From a virus, in IMG/VR virus record IMGVR_UViG_3300032315_000979, positions 1 through 64,000 of that record: 64,000 bases of DNA, one strand, 5' to 3'. Made by a program: the position numbers and the translations under genes. Below the pieces are notes generated by a model. The model searched no databases. It saw only the letters and a list, made by a program, of their open reading frames with translations, and had not been told where the DNA came from. Shown here piece after piece: positions 47,720-56,321 of the stretch (position 1 is its first letter; every line of letters begins with the position of its first letter).

Positions 47720-48909
47720 TGGCGAATACGCTGAGAATTAAAAGAAGGGCGACTGGCAGTGCTGGCGCACCTACAAGTTTGGAGAATGCAGAATTAGCAT
47801 TTAACGAAGTAGATAATATTCTTTACTACGGTAAGGGAACTGGTGGCGCAGGTGGATCTGCAACCACTGTTGAAGTAATTGGCGGTCTTGGTGCTTTTCT
47901 TGCTTTAACAACTGATCAAACAATTACTGGCAACAAGACATTTAATGGCACAACGATTGTCGCAACTCCAACTGCAAACGGTCACGCAGCTACTAAGCTT
48001 TATGTTGATAGTGCAGTTGCCAATGTCGCAACTTCGTTTACAGCGGCTGGCGATAGCGGCACAGTCACTATCTCTAGCGGAACTGACACTCTTACAATTG
48101 CTGGTGGAACTGGTTTAACATCGTCAGCAGCATCTGTTGATACGATTACACTTAATCTTGATAACACAGCAGTTACGGCAGCTAACTACGGTGCGGCTGG
48201 ATCTGTTGCAACATTCACTGTTGATGCACAAGGTCGTTTAACTGCTGCTGCAAACACAACTATTTCAATCACTGCTTCACAAGTTAGTGATAGAGCAACA
48301 AACCTTGTAACGGGTTTGACAGGAACTGCAAATGAAATTGCAGTATCAAACTCTGGTGTTGGTGCAGTAACACTTAGCCTTCCAGCTAATGTTACGATCA
48401 GTAATAACCTCACAGTTTCTGGGGATTTGATTGTTAATGGTAATACAACAACTCTTAACACAGCAACACTCGTTGTTGAGGATAAGAACATTGTTCTTGC
48501 AAATGTTGAATCACCAACGGACACGACAGCTGATGGTGCTGGATTTACAATCAAAGGTGCAACAGATAAGACATTGAACTGGGTTGATGCTACTGACGCT
48601 TGGACATCCTCTGAGCACTTCAATATTGTTTCTGGTAAGTCATTCTACATTGGGGGCTCGGCTGTACTTTCAAATACAACTTTGGCTTCAAGTGTCGTTA
48701 CCTCAAGTCTTACATCTGTAGGTACAATTGGTACAGGTGTATGGCAAGGAACTGCTGTAGCAATTGCTTATGGCGGTACTGGCTCTGCAAATGCTTCTGA
48801 TGCAAGAACTGCATTAGGTCTTGCAATCGGTTCAAATGTTCAAGCCTACAGCGCTCAGCTCACAGCACTTGCTGCGAACACTGCTACAATTGATGGTGGT
48901 ACTTTCTAA
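47719..48909 (+). CDS. Tail fibre protein (396 aa)
   Basis: LRIKRRATGSAGAPTSLENAELAFNEVDNILYYG is a common fibre N-terminus. The rest is a repetitive beta fibre (LTVSGDLIVNGNTTTLNTATLVVEDKNI, as in many T4-like fibres) ending with a GTGSANASDARTALGL block. Confidence 0.8.
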   Translation: MANTLRIKRRATGSAGAPTSLENAELAFNEVDNILYYGKGTGGAGGSATTVEVIGGLGAFLALTTDQTITGNKTFNGTTIVATPTANGHAATKLYVDSAVANVATSFTAAGDSGTVTISSGTDTLTIAGGTGLTSSAASVDTITLNLDNTAVTAANYGAAGSVATFTVDAQGRLTAAANTTISITASQVSDRATNLVTGLTGTANEIAVSNSGVGAVTLSLPANVTISNNLTVSGDLIVNGNTTTLNTATLVVEDKNIVLANVESPTDTTADGAGFTIKGATDKTLNWVDATDAWTSSEHFNIVSGKSFYIGGSAVLSNTTLASSVVTSSLTSVGTIGTGVWQGTAVAIAYGGTGSANASDARTALGLAIGSNVQAYSAQLTALAANTATIDGGTF

Positions 48910-48922
48910 TTAAGAGGCTTGA

Positions 48923-50062
48923 ATGGCTAATGTAATTAAGTTAAAAAATTCAGGAACAGCGAATAGCGCCCCTACTTCACTTGAGGTGGGGGAGCTTGCT
49001 ATTAACTATGCTGATGGAAAAATTTATTATAAAAATTCAAGCAATGTAATTGTACAATTTTCCACTTCTAGCGGTTCTGGAATAACAGTATCTGAAACAC
49101 CGCCTGCATCACCATCTGCTGGAAACTTGTGGTATGAATCTGATACTGGTAAAACATTTATTTATTACGATAGTTATTGGGTTGAAACATCTGGCGCTGA
49201 TGGCTCTCAAGGTGCTACTGGCTCTACAGGTCCAGAAGGTGGTACAACAACCTTAACAACAAAGGGCGATATTTTAGCAAGAGATGCTTCAGCATCTGTG
49301 CGTCTTCCCGTTGGAACTAATGGAAAGGTATTGACTGCAAATTCGTCTACTACGACTGGCTTAGAATGGGTAACACCAACAGTTTATGCAACAGTTGCAA
49401 ATCTAAGTACATTGTCAAACACTGTAACAGATATTTCAGGTAATGCAAGTACTCTTTCAAATACTGTTACAACTCTGTCTGCCAATGTCAGCACTCTTTC
49501 AAATACAGTCACTTTAAAAGCTAACATTGCATCCCCAGCATTTACTGGAGTACCAACAGCCCCAACTGCCGCTAACACAGTAAATAATACACAAATCGCA
49601 ACGACTGCTTATGTAAAAACCGTTATTGGGGATTTGATAAATTCAGCACCAGCAACACTAGACACTCTTGGTGAGATTGCAACATCGCTTGCAAATAACG
49701 AATCTCTGTCATCAACATTGACAACATCAATCGCTCTTAAAGCACCGCTTGCGGATCCTACCTTCACAGGAACTGTTTCGGGTATTACAAAATCAATGGT
49801 TGGTCTTGGAAGTGTTGATAACACAACAGACCTTGGAAAACCAATCTCAAACGCTACACAAACAGCGCTTGATCTAAAAGCCCCTCTTGCAAATGCTACA
49901 TTTACGGGGACAATTGTTCTCCCAGCAACAACATCAATTGCTAATGTTACATCAACAGAGATTGGATATTTAGATGGTGTTACATCTGATATTCAAACAC
50001 AGTTAAACACAAAAGCATCAACAGGAAAAGCCATAGCAATGGCAATAGTATTCGGAGGATAA
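48923..50062 (+). CDS. Tail fibre protein with short collagen-like segment (379 aa)
   Basis: VIKLKNSGTANSAPTSLEVGELAINYADGKIYYKN fibre start, then a short Gly-x-y run (GADGSQGATGSTGPEGG), coiled heptads (STLSNTVTTLSANVSTLSNTV), and PTFTGTVSG-type repeats. Trimeric fibre by analogy. Confidence 0.8.
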   Translation: MANVIKLKNSGTANSAPTSLEVGELAINYADGKIYYKNSSNVIVQFSTSSGSGITVSETPPASPSAGNLWYESDTGKTFIYYDSYWVETSGADGSQGATGSTGPEGGTTTLTTKGDILARDASASVRLPVGTNGKVLTANSSTTTGLEWVTPTVYATVANLSTLSNTVTDISGNASTLSNTVTTLSANVSTLSNTVTLKANIASPAFTGVPTAPTAANTVNNTQIATTAYVKTVIGDLINSAPATLDTLGEIATSLANNESLSSTLTTSIALKAPLADPTFTGTVSGITKSMVGLGSVDNTTDLGKPISNATQTALDLKAPLANATFTGTIVLPATTSIANVTSTEIGYLDGVTSDIQTQLNTKASTGKAIAMAIVFGG

Positions 50063-50065
50063 GAT

Positions 50066-50419
50066 ATGGCAGCGCCAAATATAGTCAATGTAACAACGAT
50101 TACAGGCAAGACAGCGGTTCTTGCTGTAACCACTACAGCAACAGCAATTGTTACGAATTCTGGTTCAAGCGGAAAAGTATTTAAAGTTAATGCTCTTTAT
50201 GTCTCCAATATTGACGGAGCTGCTGCTGCTGATGTGAATGTGGATATATTCAGATCTTCTACTGCGTATCATATTGCTAAAACAGTTTCGGTACCAGCAG
50301 ATGCAACGCTAGATGTCATTAGCAAATCTATTTATTTGGAGGAAGGTGACACGCTTCGTCTTACTGCTTCTGCTAACTCTGACCTTGAAGCCGTGTGTAG
50401 TTATGAGGAGATTAGTTAA
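50066..50419 (+). CDS. Beta-rich virion protein (117 aa)
   Basis: Same style as the 33437 product (VFKVNALYVSNIDGAAAADVNV, TLDVISKSIYLEEGDTLRLTA). Likely a small fibre or baseplate sandwich domain. Confidence 0.65.
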   Translation: MAAPNIVNVTTITGKTAVLAVTTTATAIVTNSGSSGKVFKVNALYVSNIDGAAAADVNVDIFRSSTAYHIAKTVSVPADATLDVISKSIYLEEGDTLRLTASANSDLEAVCSYEEIS

Positions 50420-51396
50420 TGCCGCAGTTTCCTGGGCAAAGCATCGGTGCATCTGGTTTATGGAGTTTAAATGAAGTACGAGATGCTGTATCTGGTTTTA
50501 ATTGGGTATCTCAAAAACCAAATGCTGTTGAGTATTTAGTAGTAGGCGGTGGAGGCGGTGGTGGTAATTATGTCGGTGGCGGTGGAGGCGGTGGTGGATT
50601 TGTTGAAGGAACAGTGTCTGTTGCTGCTGGAGTTACTTACACAATAACAGTCGGTAATGGTGGTGCTGGAGATGCTGCTGGAGCAAACTCAAGCATTGTT
50701 GGCGGAAGTATAAATATCGTTGCTCTGGGCGGTGGTCCTGGCGGAAGATACGCAGATAACCCTGGAACTGCTGGTGGTAGCGGAGGTGGATGCGGTGGAG
50801 TGTCAAATACATCAACCCGCCCTGCTGGTGGTGGAGGATTACAGCCAACCTCAGCGTCTGGTGGTTATGGAAACGCTGGCGGTTCATCAACTTTTGGTGG
50901 AAGAACTGGTACTCCAACATCTGGGCATGGTGGAGGCGGAGCAGGTGGTCCAGGAGGGAACGGAGATGGCGCTTTAACAACAAAAGGCGGAGATGGGAGG
51001 GCTTCATCTATAACAGGAGCAACACTGGTTTACGCAGGCGGAGGTGGAGGCGGTGGCTACTACAGTCCAGGTTCTGACGGAGGAAGAGGTGGTGGAGGAG
51101 GCGGTGGAGGTCATGGCGCAACTGGTGCTGGAGCTGGTGGCACAGGCGGATCTAGCAATGGTTCAGCAGGAAGCACCGTAGGTGAAGGACCAGGTGGTGC
51201 TGGTGCCGCAAACACTGGAGGCGGTGGTGGAGGAACTGGTCATAGCCAAGCATCTGGCGGAGGTGGTTCAGGAATTGTTGTAGTTCGCTACTCAGACTCT
51301 TTTACGGCTGCTACAACTACTGGCTCTCCAACAATAAACCTGTTAAATGGATATAGAATTTATGTATTCAATGCTACTGGGAGTATCACTTTCTAA
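50419..51396 (+). CDS. Glycine-rich tail tip/adhesin (325 aa)
   Basis: MPQFPGQSIGASGLWSLNEVRDA start, then long Gly-rich stretches (GGGGGGG runs) in a polyglycine-helix pattern like T4-type gp38 adhesins and many phage fibre tips, ending GGSGIVVVRY. Shares its start with the next gene. Confidence 0.75.
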   Translation: MPQFPGQSIGASGLWSLNEVRDAVSGFNWVSQKPNAVEYLVVGGGGGGGNYVGGGGGGGGFVEGTVSVAAGVTYTITVGNGGAGDAAGANSSIVGGSINIVALGGGPGGRYADNPGTAGGSGGGCGGVSNTSTRPAGGGGLQPTSASGGYGNAGGSSTFGGRTGTPTSGHGGGGAGGPGGNGDGALTTKGGDGRASSITGATLVYAGGGGGGGYYSPGSDGGRGGGGGGGGHGATGAGAGGTGGSSNGSAGSTVGEGPGGAGAANTGGGGGGTGHSQASGGGGSGIVVVRYSDSFTAATTTGSPTINLLNGYRIYVFNATGSITF

Positions 51397-52226
51397 TGCC
51401 GCAATTTCCATCATCAAGAGGAGCTTCTGGTATTTGGTCGTTAAAAAAACATAGAAATTTTAAGATAGGGAATAACCTTCCTCCTGCACTTGACGGTTCC
51501 ACTGAAGCGTTGGCTGCACCAAGCGCTCTTTACTTGCGTAATGAACTTGAAATAAAAACAAGTGGTAATTATTGGATAAAGCCAGCAGGATATAGTGGAG
51601 CAGCAGTTCTTCTTTGGTGCGATATGACCAATCTTGGTGGAGGTTGGGTTCTTATTGGTAAAGGTCGTCAATCTTCTGATAACAGTGGTGGTTGGTTTGG
51701 AACAAATAACGAACTATCTCTTTCTGGACTGCAGCAAGCAAATGCTTTTTCCGCAGGCATAAGCAAAGTGAGTTCTTCATTTGTTAATTATTTAATGAAC
51801 GGAACATCTAGCGGATGGAAAAATTTTGACGGCGAAAACTATCTTGTAGCAAATAGAATTAGCAATGCCACCGATGGCTATTCTGGCATTGGAGATAGCT
51901 TTTATCATAAGATAACTAATCAATCAGCATTTGCGTGGGTTGATCAATTTGGTTCCACCCCAACAGACGGTGGAACTAATGCAGGGACAGGAGTTAATCG
52001 CCGTTATCCAAATATTTGGCTAGGCGGGACTCAAACATCTACAGATGTTTCTGGATTTCGTGATAATGATTTTGGTTCAGGAAATGGAACGGCAAGACTA
52101 TTTACTTGGCACTGGAGTGGTCACGGTGTCCATCATGGTTGGTCTTCTGGCTCAACTGAAACTCGTGGTTTTCAAAATGGTTCTGAAGCCCACGCTATTC
52201 AATTTGTCCAATTATGGGCAAGATAA
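51396..52226 (+). CDS. Fibrinogen-related-domain fibre tip (276 aa)
   Basis: Start MPQFPSSRGASGIWSLKKHR parallels the previous gene, suggesting a shared attachment site with exchangeable tips. YWIKPAGYSGAAVLLWCDMTNLGGGWVLIGKG matches the fibrinogen C-terminal domain, a glycan- or acetyl-group-binding fold. Overlaps the previous stop by one base. Confidence 0.75.
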   Translation: MPQFPSSRGASGIWSLKKHRNFKIGNNLPPALDGSTEALAAPSALYLRNELEIKTSGNYWIKPAGYSGAAVLLWCDMTNLGGGWVLIGKGRQSSDNSGGWFGTNNELSLSGLQQANAFSAGISKVSSSFVNYLMNGTSSGWKNFDGENYLVANRISNATDGYSGIGDSFYHKITNQSAFAWVDQFGSTPTDGGTNAGTGVNRRYPNIWLGGTQTSTDVSGFRDNDFGSGNGTARLFTWHWSGHGVHHGWSSGSTETRGFQNGSEAHAIQFVQLWAR

Positions 52227-52276
52227 GCATAAAAATTCGTAAAAAAGTTCTTTATAATCTATAATGGATACTAACT

Positions 52277-52438
52277 ATGGCTGCCATTAATTTTCCCTCT
52301 GATCCTGATATTGATGATACGCATTCTGCCAATGGAAAAACTTGGATTTGGGATGGGGAAAAGTGGATTATGAATACGCAAAATGTTACTAATAAAATTA
52401 ATGATTTAGAAGTATCGTTAGCAATGCAGACTTTTTAA
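52277..52438 (+). CDS. Small fibre-like protein (53 aa)
   Basis: INFPSDPDIDDTHSANGKTWIWDGEKWIMN is the short attachment motif (tape, Trp-rich turn) found at the start of many fibre proteins. It may be a stand-alone chaperone or a remnant of a longer fibre. TATAAT boxes lie just upstream. Confidence 0.6.
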   Translation: MAAINFPSDPDIDDTHSANGKTWIWDGEKWIMNTQNVTNKINDLEVSLAMQTF

Positions 52439-52473
52439 AGGCTGAAAAATAGTAATACTGTTATAATTGTATT

Positions 52474-53403
52474 ATGGATGATGTAAAGATTGAAACAAGC
52501 AAAACACTAACTTTAACGCTTCCAAGCGACCCTACATCTAATGTGGTGTCAGTTAGTTTGTATCATGAGTTTGGATCACTTGTTTCTGGTCCAACAAACG
52601 CAACAAGATCAAGTGCTGGAGTTTATACCATCACCTATGGTCAAGCAGCTTCTGGTATCTATATCTTAAATGCTGCGGGAAGATATCGTGCTGATTTTAC
52701 ATATACGATAAGTTCAACATCATACACACAGTCACAATACTTTAATGTCTATACGCCATACATTGATATTGACACCTTCTTTGAAGACCATCCAGAGCTT
52801 GAAACCGATTGGTATGACAAGTTTGAAAAGATGGAAAAGAAGGTAAGGAATATTATCAATACTTATTGTGGTCAGTCCTTTGAATACTATCCTAATAAAT
52901 ATCTTGAAGTCATGGGTTCTGGAAAGAATACACTTCATATCCCAAACCCAATCACTACGCTAAGAAAAGTCACATCCGACCCAGGAACAAATGATGAAAC
53001 GGTTCTGCACGACTACTCCGATGCAACTTTAAATCACATTGAGAAAATCAGAGAGCCTCACAGCTTCGGTAGCTCCTACTACCTGCAATTTAGAAAATCT
53101 GTTCTGGATAGCGTGAATGTTCTTTTGCTTGTAAATAGATTTGATAAGCAAAGTATTTACAGAGTTGAAGGCGATTTTGGTTGGCAATTTGTTCCGAACA
53201 ATATTGAGCAGGCAGCGGATCTTTTGCTGGTTGACATGATGAATGATGATTCTGAATTCAGAAGGCATGGAATTCAAAGAGTTGAAATGGATACAATTAG
53301 ATATGAAATCAATACCACAAACTTCTTTGAGACAACGGGCAACATTGATGCAGATGTCCTTCTTATGGACTACACGCTGTTTGTAATGGACTATGTGGTT
53401 TAA
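52474..53403 (+). CDS. Head-tail connector with Ig-like front domain (309 aa)
   Basis: TATAAT lies 6 nt before ATG (leaderless). Residues 1-95 look like an Ig-like beta domain; from residue 98 the helical connector pattern of gp6-like adaptors appears (HPELETDWYDKFEKMEKKV, INTYCGQSF). Sits below the portal ring. Confidence 0.7.
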   Translation: MDDVKIETSKTLTLTLPSDPTSNVVSVSLYHEFGSLVSGPTNATRSSAGVYTITYGQAASGIYILNAAGRYRADFTYTISSTSYTQSQYFNVYTPYIDIDTFFEDHPELETDWYDKFEKMEKKVRNIINTYCGQSFEYYPNKYLEVMGSGKNTLHIPNPITTLRKVTSDPGTNDETVLHDYSDATLNHIEKIREPHSFGSSYYLQFRKSVLDSVNVLLLVNRFDKQSIYRVEGDFGWQFVPNNIEQAADLLLVDMMNDDSEFRRHGIQRVEMDTIRYEINTTNFFETTGNIDADVLLMDYTLFVMDYVV

Positions 53404-53778
53404 ATGTCTAACGGTGTTTTTATAAACCTTCCGCACAAAATGGATGTCTACACTAAGACAACATCTGTTAATGCTGCTGGGCAACAAACAACATCATACA
53501 CAATGTCGGGAACAATTAAAGCCCTGTATCAGTCAATGTCTTCTGAAAGAAGAACATATCCGTATGTTGCAAATATTGACGAAGTTGAATTTTTTATTTC
53601 ACACAAAGATGCTCAGTATGCAAACTATAGCAATAAAATTCAAAATGTAGTTGACCGCTACGGTAATTCAATAGTTGATTATCCAGTAGAGATTGTAAAC
53701 ATTGATAAAAGAACTGGTTATAACGGTAAGGTTAGAATGATTCTTTTAACTTGTAGGAAGATTACAGAAAATGCTTAG
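53404..53778 (+). CDS. Head closure/head-tail joining protein (124 aa)
   Basis: FINLPHKMDVYTKTTSVNAAGQQTTSY and SSERRTYPYVANIDEVEFFI fit head-tail joining proteins (SPP1 gp16-like). Abuts the connector and overlaps the next gene by 8 nt. Confidence 0.7.
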   Translation: MSNGVFINLPHKMDVYTKTTSVNAAGQQTTSYTMSGTIKALYQSMSSERRTYPYVANIDEVEFFISHKDAQYANYSNKIQNVVDRYGNSIVDYPVEIVNIDKRTGYNGKVRMILLTCRKITENA

Positions 53779-54301
53779 TATTCAGGTCAACAAGTCAGCT
53801 TTGATTCAAACAGAGATGGCGGCTATCTACTATTCAGTCCTACCAGTCCGAGTTCAGCATGCACAGGTGCAGGCAATGATGAGGTCAAAGCGTGACATGA
53901 AGATGGCAACAGCCGATCTAGGAAGGGCTGCAAAGTATTTACAATACGAAATCATTCCATTTGGTCCAACAGGCATGACTTTAAAAGTAAAACCATATCC
54001 AAAAGGGTCATTTAGAAAAGATGGTGGAAATATCCAGATCGGGTCTGCAATTCTTTTAACTGGTAAAAAAGGTGGTGGTGTAATCAGAGGAAAAGGAAAT
54101 GGGATTATGAAAGTAAGATCAGCCTCTGTTGCACAAGGCTATTCGGAGTTCTATAGAGCTGTTAGAAAAGTAGCAATTCCTTCAAAAAGAAAAGAAATTA
54201 GAGAGATTGCAAAACAAGTTATTATTAAAAACCTTAAACAAGAATTTATTAGACAAGGTTTTACCGCAAGAGGTGCTGGCGGGGTGGATGTGGTAAGGTA
54301 G
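53771..54301 (+). CDS. HK97 gp10-like tail component (176 aa)
   Basis: Basic, helical start and VRSASVAQGYSEFYRAVRKVA; order after head closure fits the tail-completion protein. Similarity is by position and pattern rather than clear motif. Confidence 0.6.
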   Translation: MLSIQVNKSALIQTEMAAIYYSVLPVRVQHAQVQAMMRSKRDMKMATADLGRAAKYLQYEIIPFGPTGMTLKVKPYPKGSFRKDGGNIQIGSAILLTGKKGGGVIRGKGNGIMKVRSASVAQGYSEFYRAVRKVAIPSKRKEIREIAKQVIIKNLKQEFIRQGFTARGAGGVDVVR

Positions 54302-54304
54302 TTT

Positions 54305-54715
54305 ATGCCAATTAGCGTCTATTCTATAAACACTTATCTTAAGGCAGATACTACTCTGGCTAATATTGCTGGAAAAGTTATGAACTTTTTTCCAGTAATT
54401 GGCTACAGCACAGAAACAGCTCCTTTTGTAATTTACTATTACAATCCACATATCCCATCTGTTGAGTCATACTGGAACAGGTATGACGCAATTAGGTATT
54501 CTATTTATGATTCGGATGTTGACAGGTTATTTCAAATCTCAGAAAGATTAATCAAACTCCTTGGAGAAGGAGATCAGATTCAAGGAAATGTTGCCAGTTC
54601 AAGCGTAAGAGTTCTTAGCTCACAACTGGTATCAAGTTCTTTGTCAGAGCCTATTGAGAAAGAAGGTTGGTACCAAATGGACCTTGATTTCTCGCTGTTC
54701 TCAGTGAGCCTCTGA
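54305..54715 (+). CDS. Tail terminator protein (136 aa)
   Basis: Alpha/beta protein with APFVIYYYNPHIPSVESYWNRYDAIRYSIYDSD and a LDFSLFSV ending, as in tail terminators that cap the tail tube. Position before the major tail protein supports it. Confidence 0.65.
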   Translation: MPISVYSINTYLKADTTLANIAGKVMNFFPVIGYSTETAPFVIYYYNPHIPSVESYWNRYDAIRYSIYDSDVDRLFQISERLIKLLGEGDQIQGNVASSSVRVLSSQLVSSSLSEPIEKEGWYQMDLDFSLFSVSL

Positions 54716-54740
54716 TATATTTGTGGTATCATAAAAGTAT

Positions 54741-54935
54741 ATGAAGTATAATGTAATTACATACATCGGCAAGACTCCAGGGTTTTCCGTGAAACTAGGT
54801 AAAGAGGTTTATGAGTTTGAGTGGCAAAAAGGCGTAGGAATAGGTCGCCGCTCAGATGAAATAAAATTAGATCACGCCGTGAAGATTTCTAAATGGCGAG
54901 ATCGCAAGGGCAAGAAAATATTTGTCCTTGAATAA
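54741..54935 (+). CDS. Small hypothetical protein (64 aa)
   Basis: TATCAT lies 8 nt before ATG. Basic small protein, perhaps a beta barrel (FEWQKGVGIGRRSDE, KISKWRDRKGKKIFVLE). Between terminator and major tail genes. Confidence 0.6.
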   Translation: MKYNVITYIGKTPGFSVKLGKEVYEFEWQKGVGIGRRSDEIKLDHAVKISKWRDRKGKKIFVLE

Positions 54936-54950
54936 CAGGAGGATAGTAAA

Positions 54951-55529
54951 ATGGCAGTAACAACTTCCAATATCGTAGTTGGTGAGGCTTCAGTAAAGAC
55001 TGGTGCTTCTAACATTACGATGACGAATGCAGATTTTGATAGCTTGACAGATGTGGGCGCAACCCAAGGTGGTCTTGAAATTTCGTGGGAACCAGACATG
55101 GTTGACATTGAAATTGACCAGTACGGTGACGCAGCAAAGGTCATTCAGTCAAAGGTGAAAGTAATGGTTAAGACAACCCTTGCAGAAGGAACTCTTAATA
55201 ACCTTGCAACAGCATGGAGCTATGACAATACAACTGGTGGAAATGACATCAAAGCAAACAATGATGGCGCAAACACCAAGACCTTGTTGTTCGGTTCGCA
55301 GAGCGTGTACCCATACGAGTACGCAATCCAAGTAACTGGATATGCCCCAGGTTCAACAGCAGCAGTGACAAAGACACGCAAGTTTAACACTAAGCGAGCA
55401 GTGTCAATGACCACTTCAATGCTATCAATGAAGAGAGCAGAAGCTTCAGTTTTTGAAGTTTCGTTCCGTGTTCTTCCAGTAGTCGGTGACACTGGTTACG
55501 AATATGGCAAGATCATTGACCAAAGCTAA
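54951..55529 (+). CDS. Major tail protein
   Basis: 192 aa, AGGAGG upstream. GGLEISWEPDMVDIEIDQYGDAAKVIQSKV and VFEVSFRVLPV match tail-tube proteins of siphophages. GC-richer, regular codon use as for the capsid gene suggests very high expression; followed by a hairpin. Confidence 0.85.
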   Translation: MAVTTSNIVVGEASVKTGASNITMTNADFDSLTDVGATQGGLEISWEPDMVDIEIDQYGDAAKVIQSKVKVMVKTTLAEGTLNNLATAWSYDNTTGGNDIKANNDGANTKTLLFGSQSVYPYEYAIQVTGYAPGSTAAVTKTRKFNTKRAVSMTTSMLSMKRAEASVFEVSFRVLPVVGDTGYEYGKIIDQS

Positions 55530-55555
55530 TTAAAACCAAAAGTTTGTACTAAGCG

Positions 55556-55606
55556 AAAACTCCTGAGAGTCGGTATGATATACTGAAACTTGGGAGTTTT
55601 TGCATT
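55556..55606 (+). terminator. Hairpin after the major tail gene
   Basis: AAAACTCC (55556-55563) pairs with GGAGTTTT (55593-55600), followed by T. Loop of 29 nt with weak inner pairing. Confidence 0.6.
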
Positions 55607-55641
55607 ATTCCCACTATTATAAAACAAGGAGCACATAAAAA

Positions 55642-55950
55642 ATGGCAACAAATACTGATCTGTTTAAGGGTACTGAGATTACATTTTCTGATGGAAAGAA
55701 GAGAATCGTAAAGCCTTTGACAATTAAGCACCTTCGTGAATTCATGAAGGTTGCAAACGATATGAAGTCCAATGATGAAGCTGGAATGACTGATGAGGAC
55801 ATTGATAAGATGATCGCAGCAGCCTCAATCGCACTGAGAAAGGCTGATCCAGAGTTGGCTGCAAATCGTGATTTGCTTGAAGACATTCTTGACCTTAGAA
55901 CATTTGGTGAAGTAATGGCTGCAGCAATGGGTAACGACCCAAACCAATAA
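55642..55950 (+). CDS. Tail assembly chaperone, zero-frame product
   Basis: 102 aa: FKGTEITFSDGKKRIVKPLTIKHLREFMKV, the usual chaperone-G fold, acidic. Lies between major tail and tape measure genes. Its 3' end carries the slippery site. Confidence 0.85.
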   Translation: MATNTDLFKGTEITFSDGKKRIVKPLTIKHLREFMKVANDMKSNDEAGMTDEDIDKMIAAASIALRKADPELAANRDLLEDILDLRTFGEVMAAAMGNDPNQ

Positions 55951-56273
55951 ACGGGGATGGCGAGGGTGGTGAACCCTTGTCATGGAATGAGATTCCCCTT
56001 CTCAAATATGAATCAGAAATATTTGTACAGGTCGGTGCATGGAAAAATCTAGAGGAGTTAGAGGAATCTCTAATCCTTCATGAGATGTTTCTATTGTACC
56101 GAGCTTGTACCAATGAATTCAGTAAGAATATCAAAGCACTCGCCTTGGCTCAAGGCGCTGATGTTGACTTTGAAGATGACTGGTACTCGCCAGAAGATAG
56201 AGTACCAGATGAGCCAATGAGACCATTTGAAGTAATGAACTTCGGCATTCCATTGGGATATCAAGCAGATTAA
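55642..56273 (+). CDS. Tail assembly chaperone, -1 frameshift fusion (GT type)
   Basis: Reading slips back one base at CCCAAAC (55938-55944) and continues through the open frame that includes LSWNEIPLLKYESEIFVQVGAWKN to TAA at 56273, giving about 210 residues. The second frame (reading frame position one less than the first) has no good start of its own. The fusion makes the T domain that contacts the tape measure protein. Confidence 0.8.
55938..55944 (+). promoter_or_regulatory. -1 frameshift slippery site CCCAAAC
   Basis: Fits X-XXY-YYZ exactly, read as C-CCA-AAC in the zero frame, two codons before the TAA stop. Confidence 0.8.
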
Positions 56274-56321
56274 TGATTGCTGATTATCTAAAAAAATGGG
56301 ATAATATTTGTTGGTACAAAC

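Noticed and set aside
50633-51077. Overlapping frames in the Gly-rich adhesin
   Set aside because: Byproducts of GGT/GGA-rich coding sequence.
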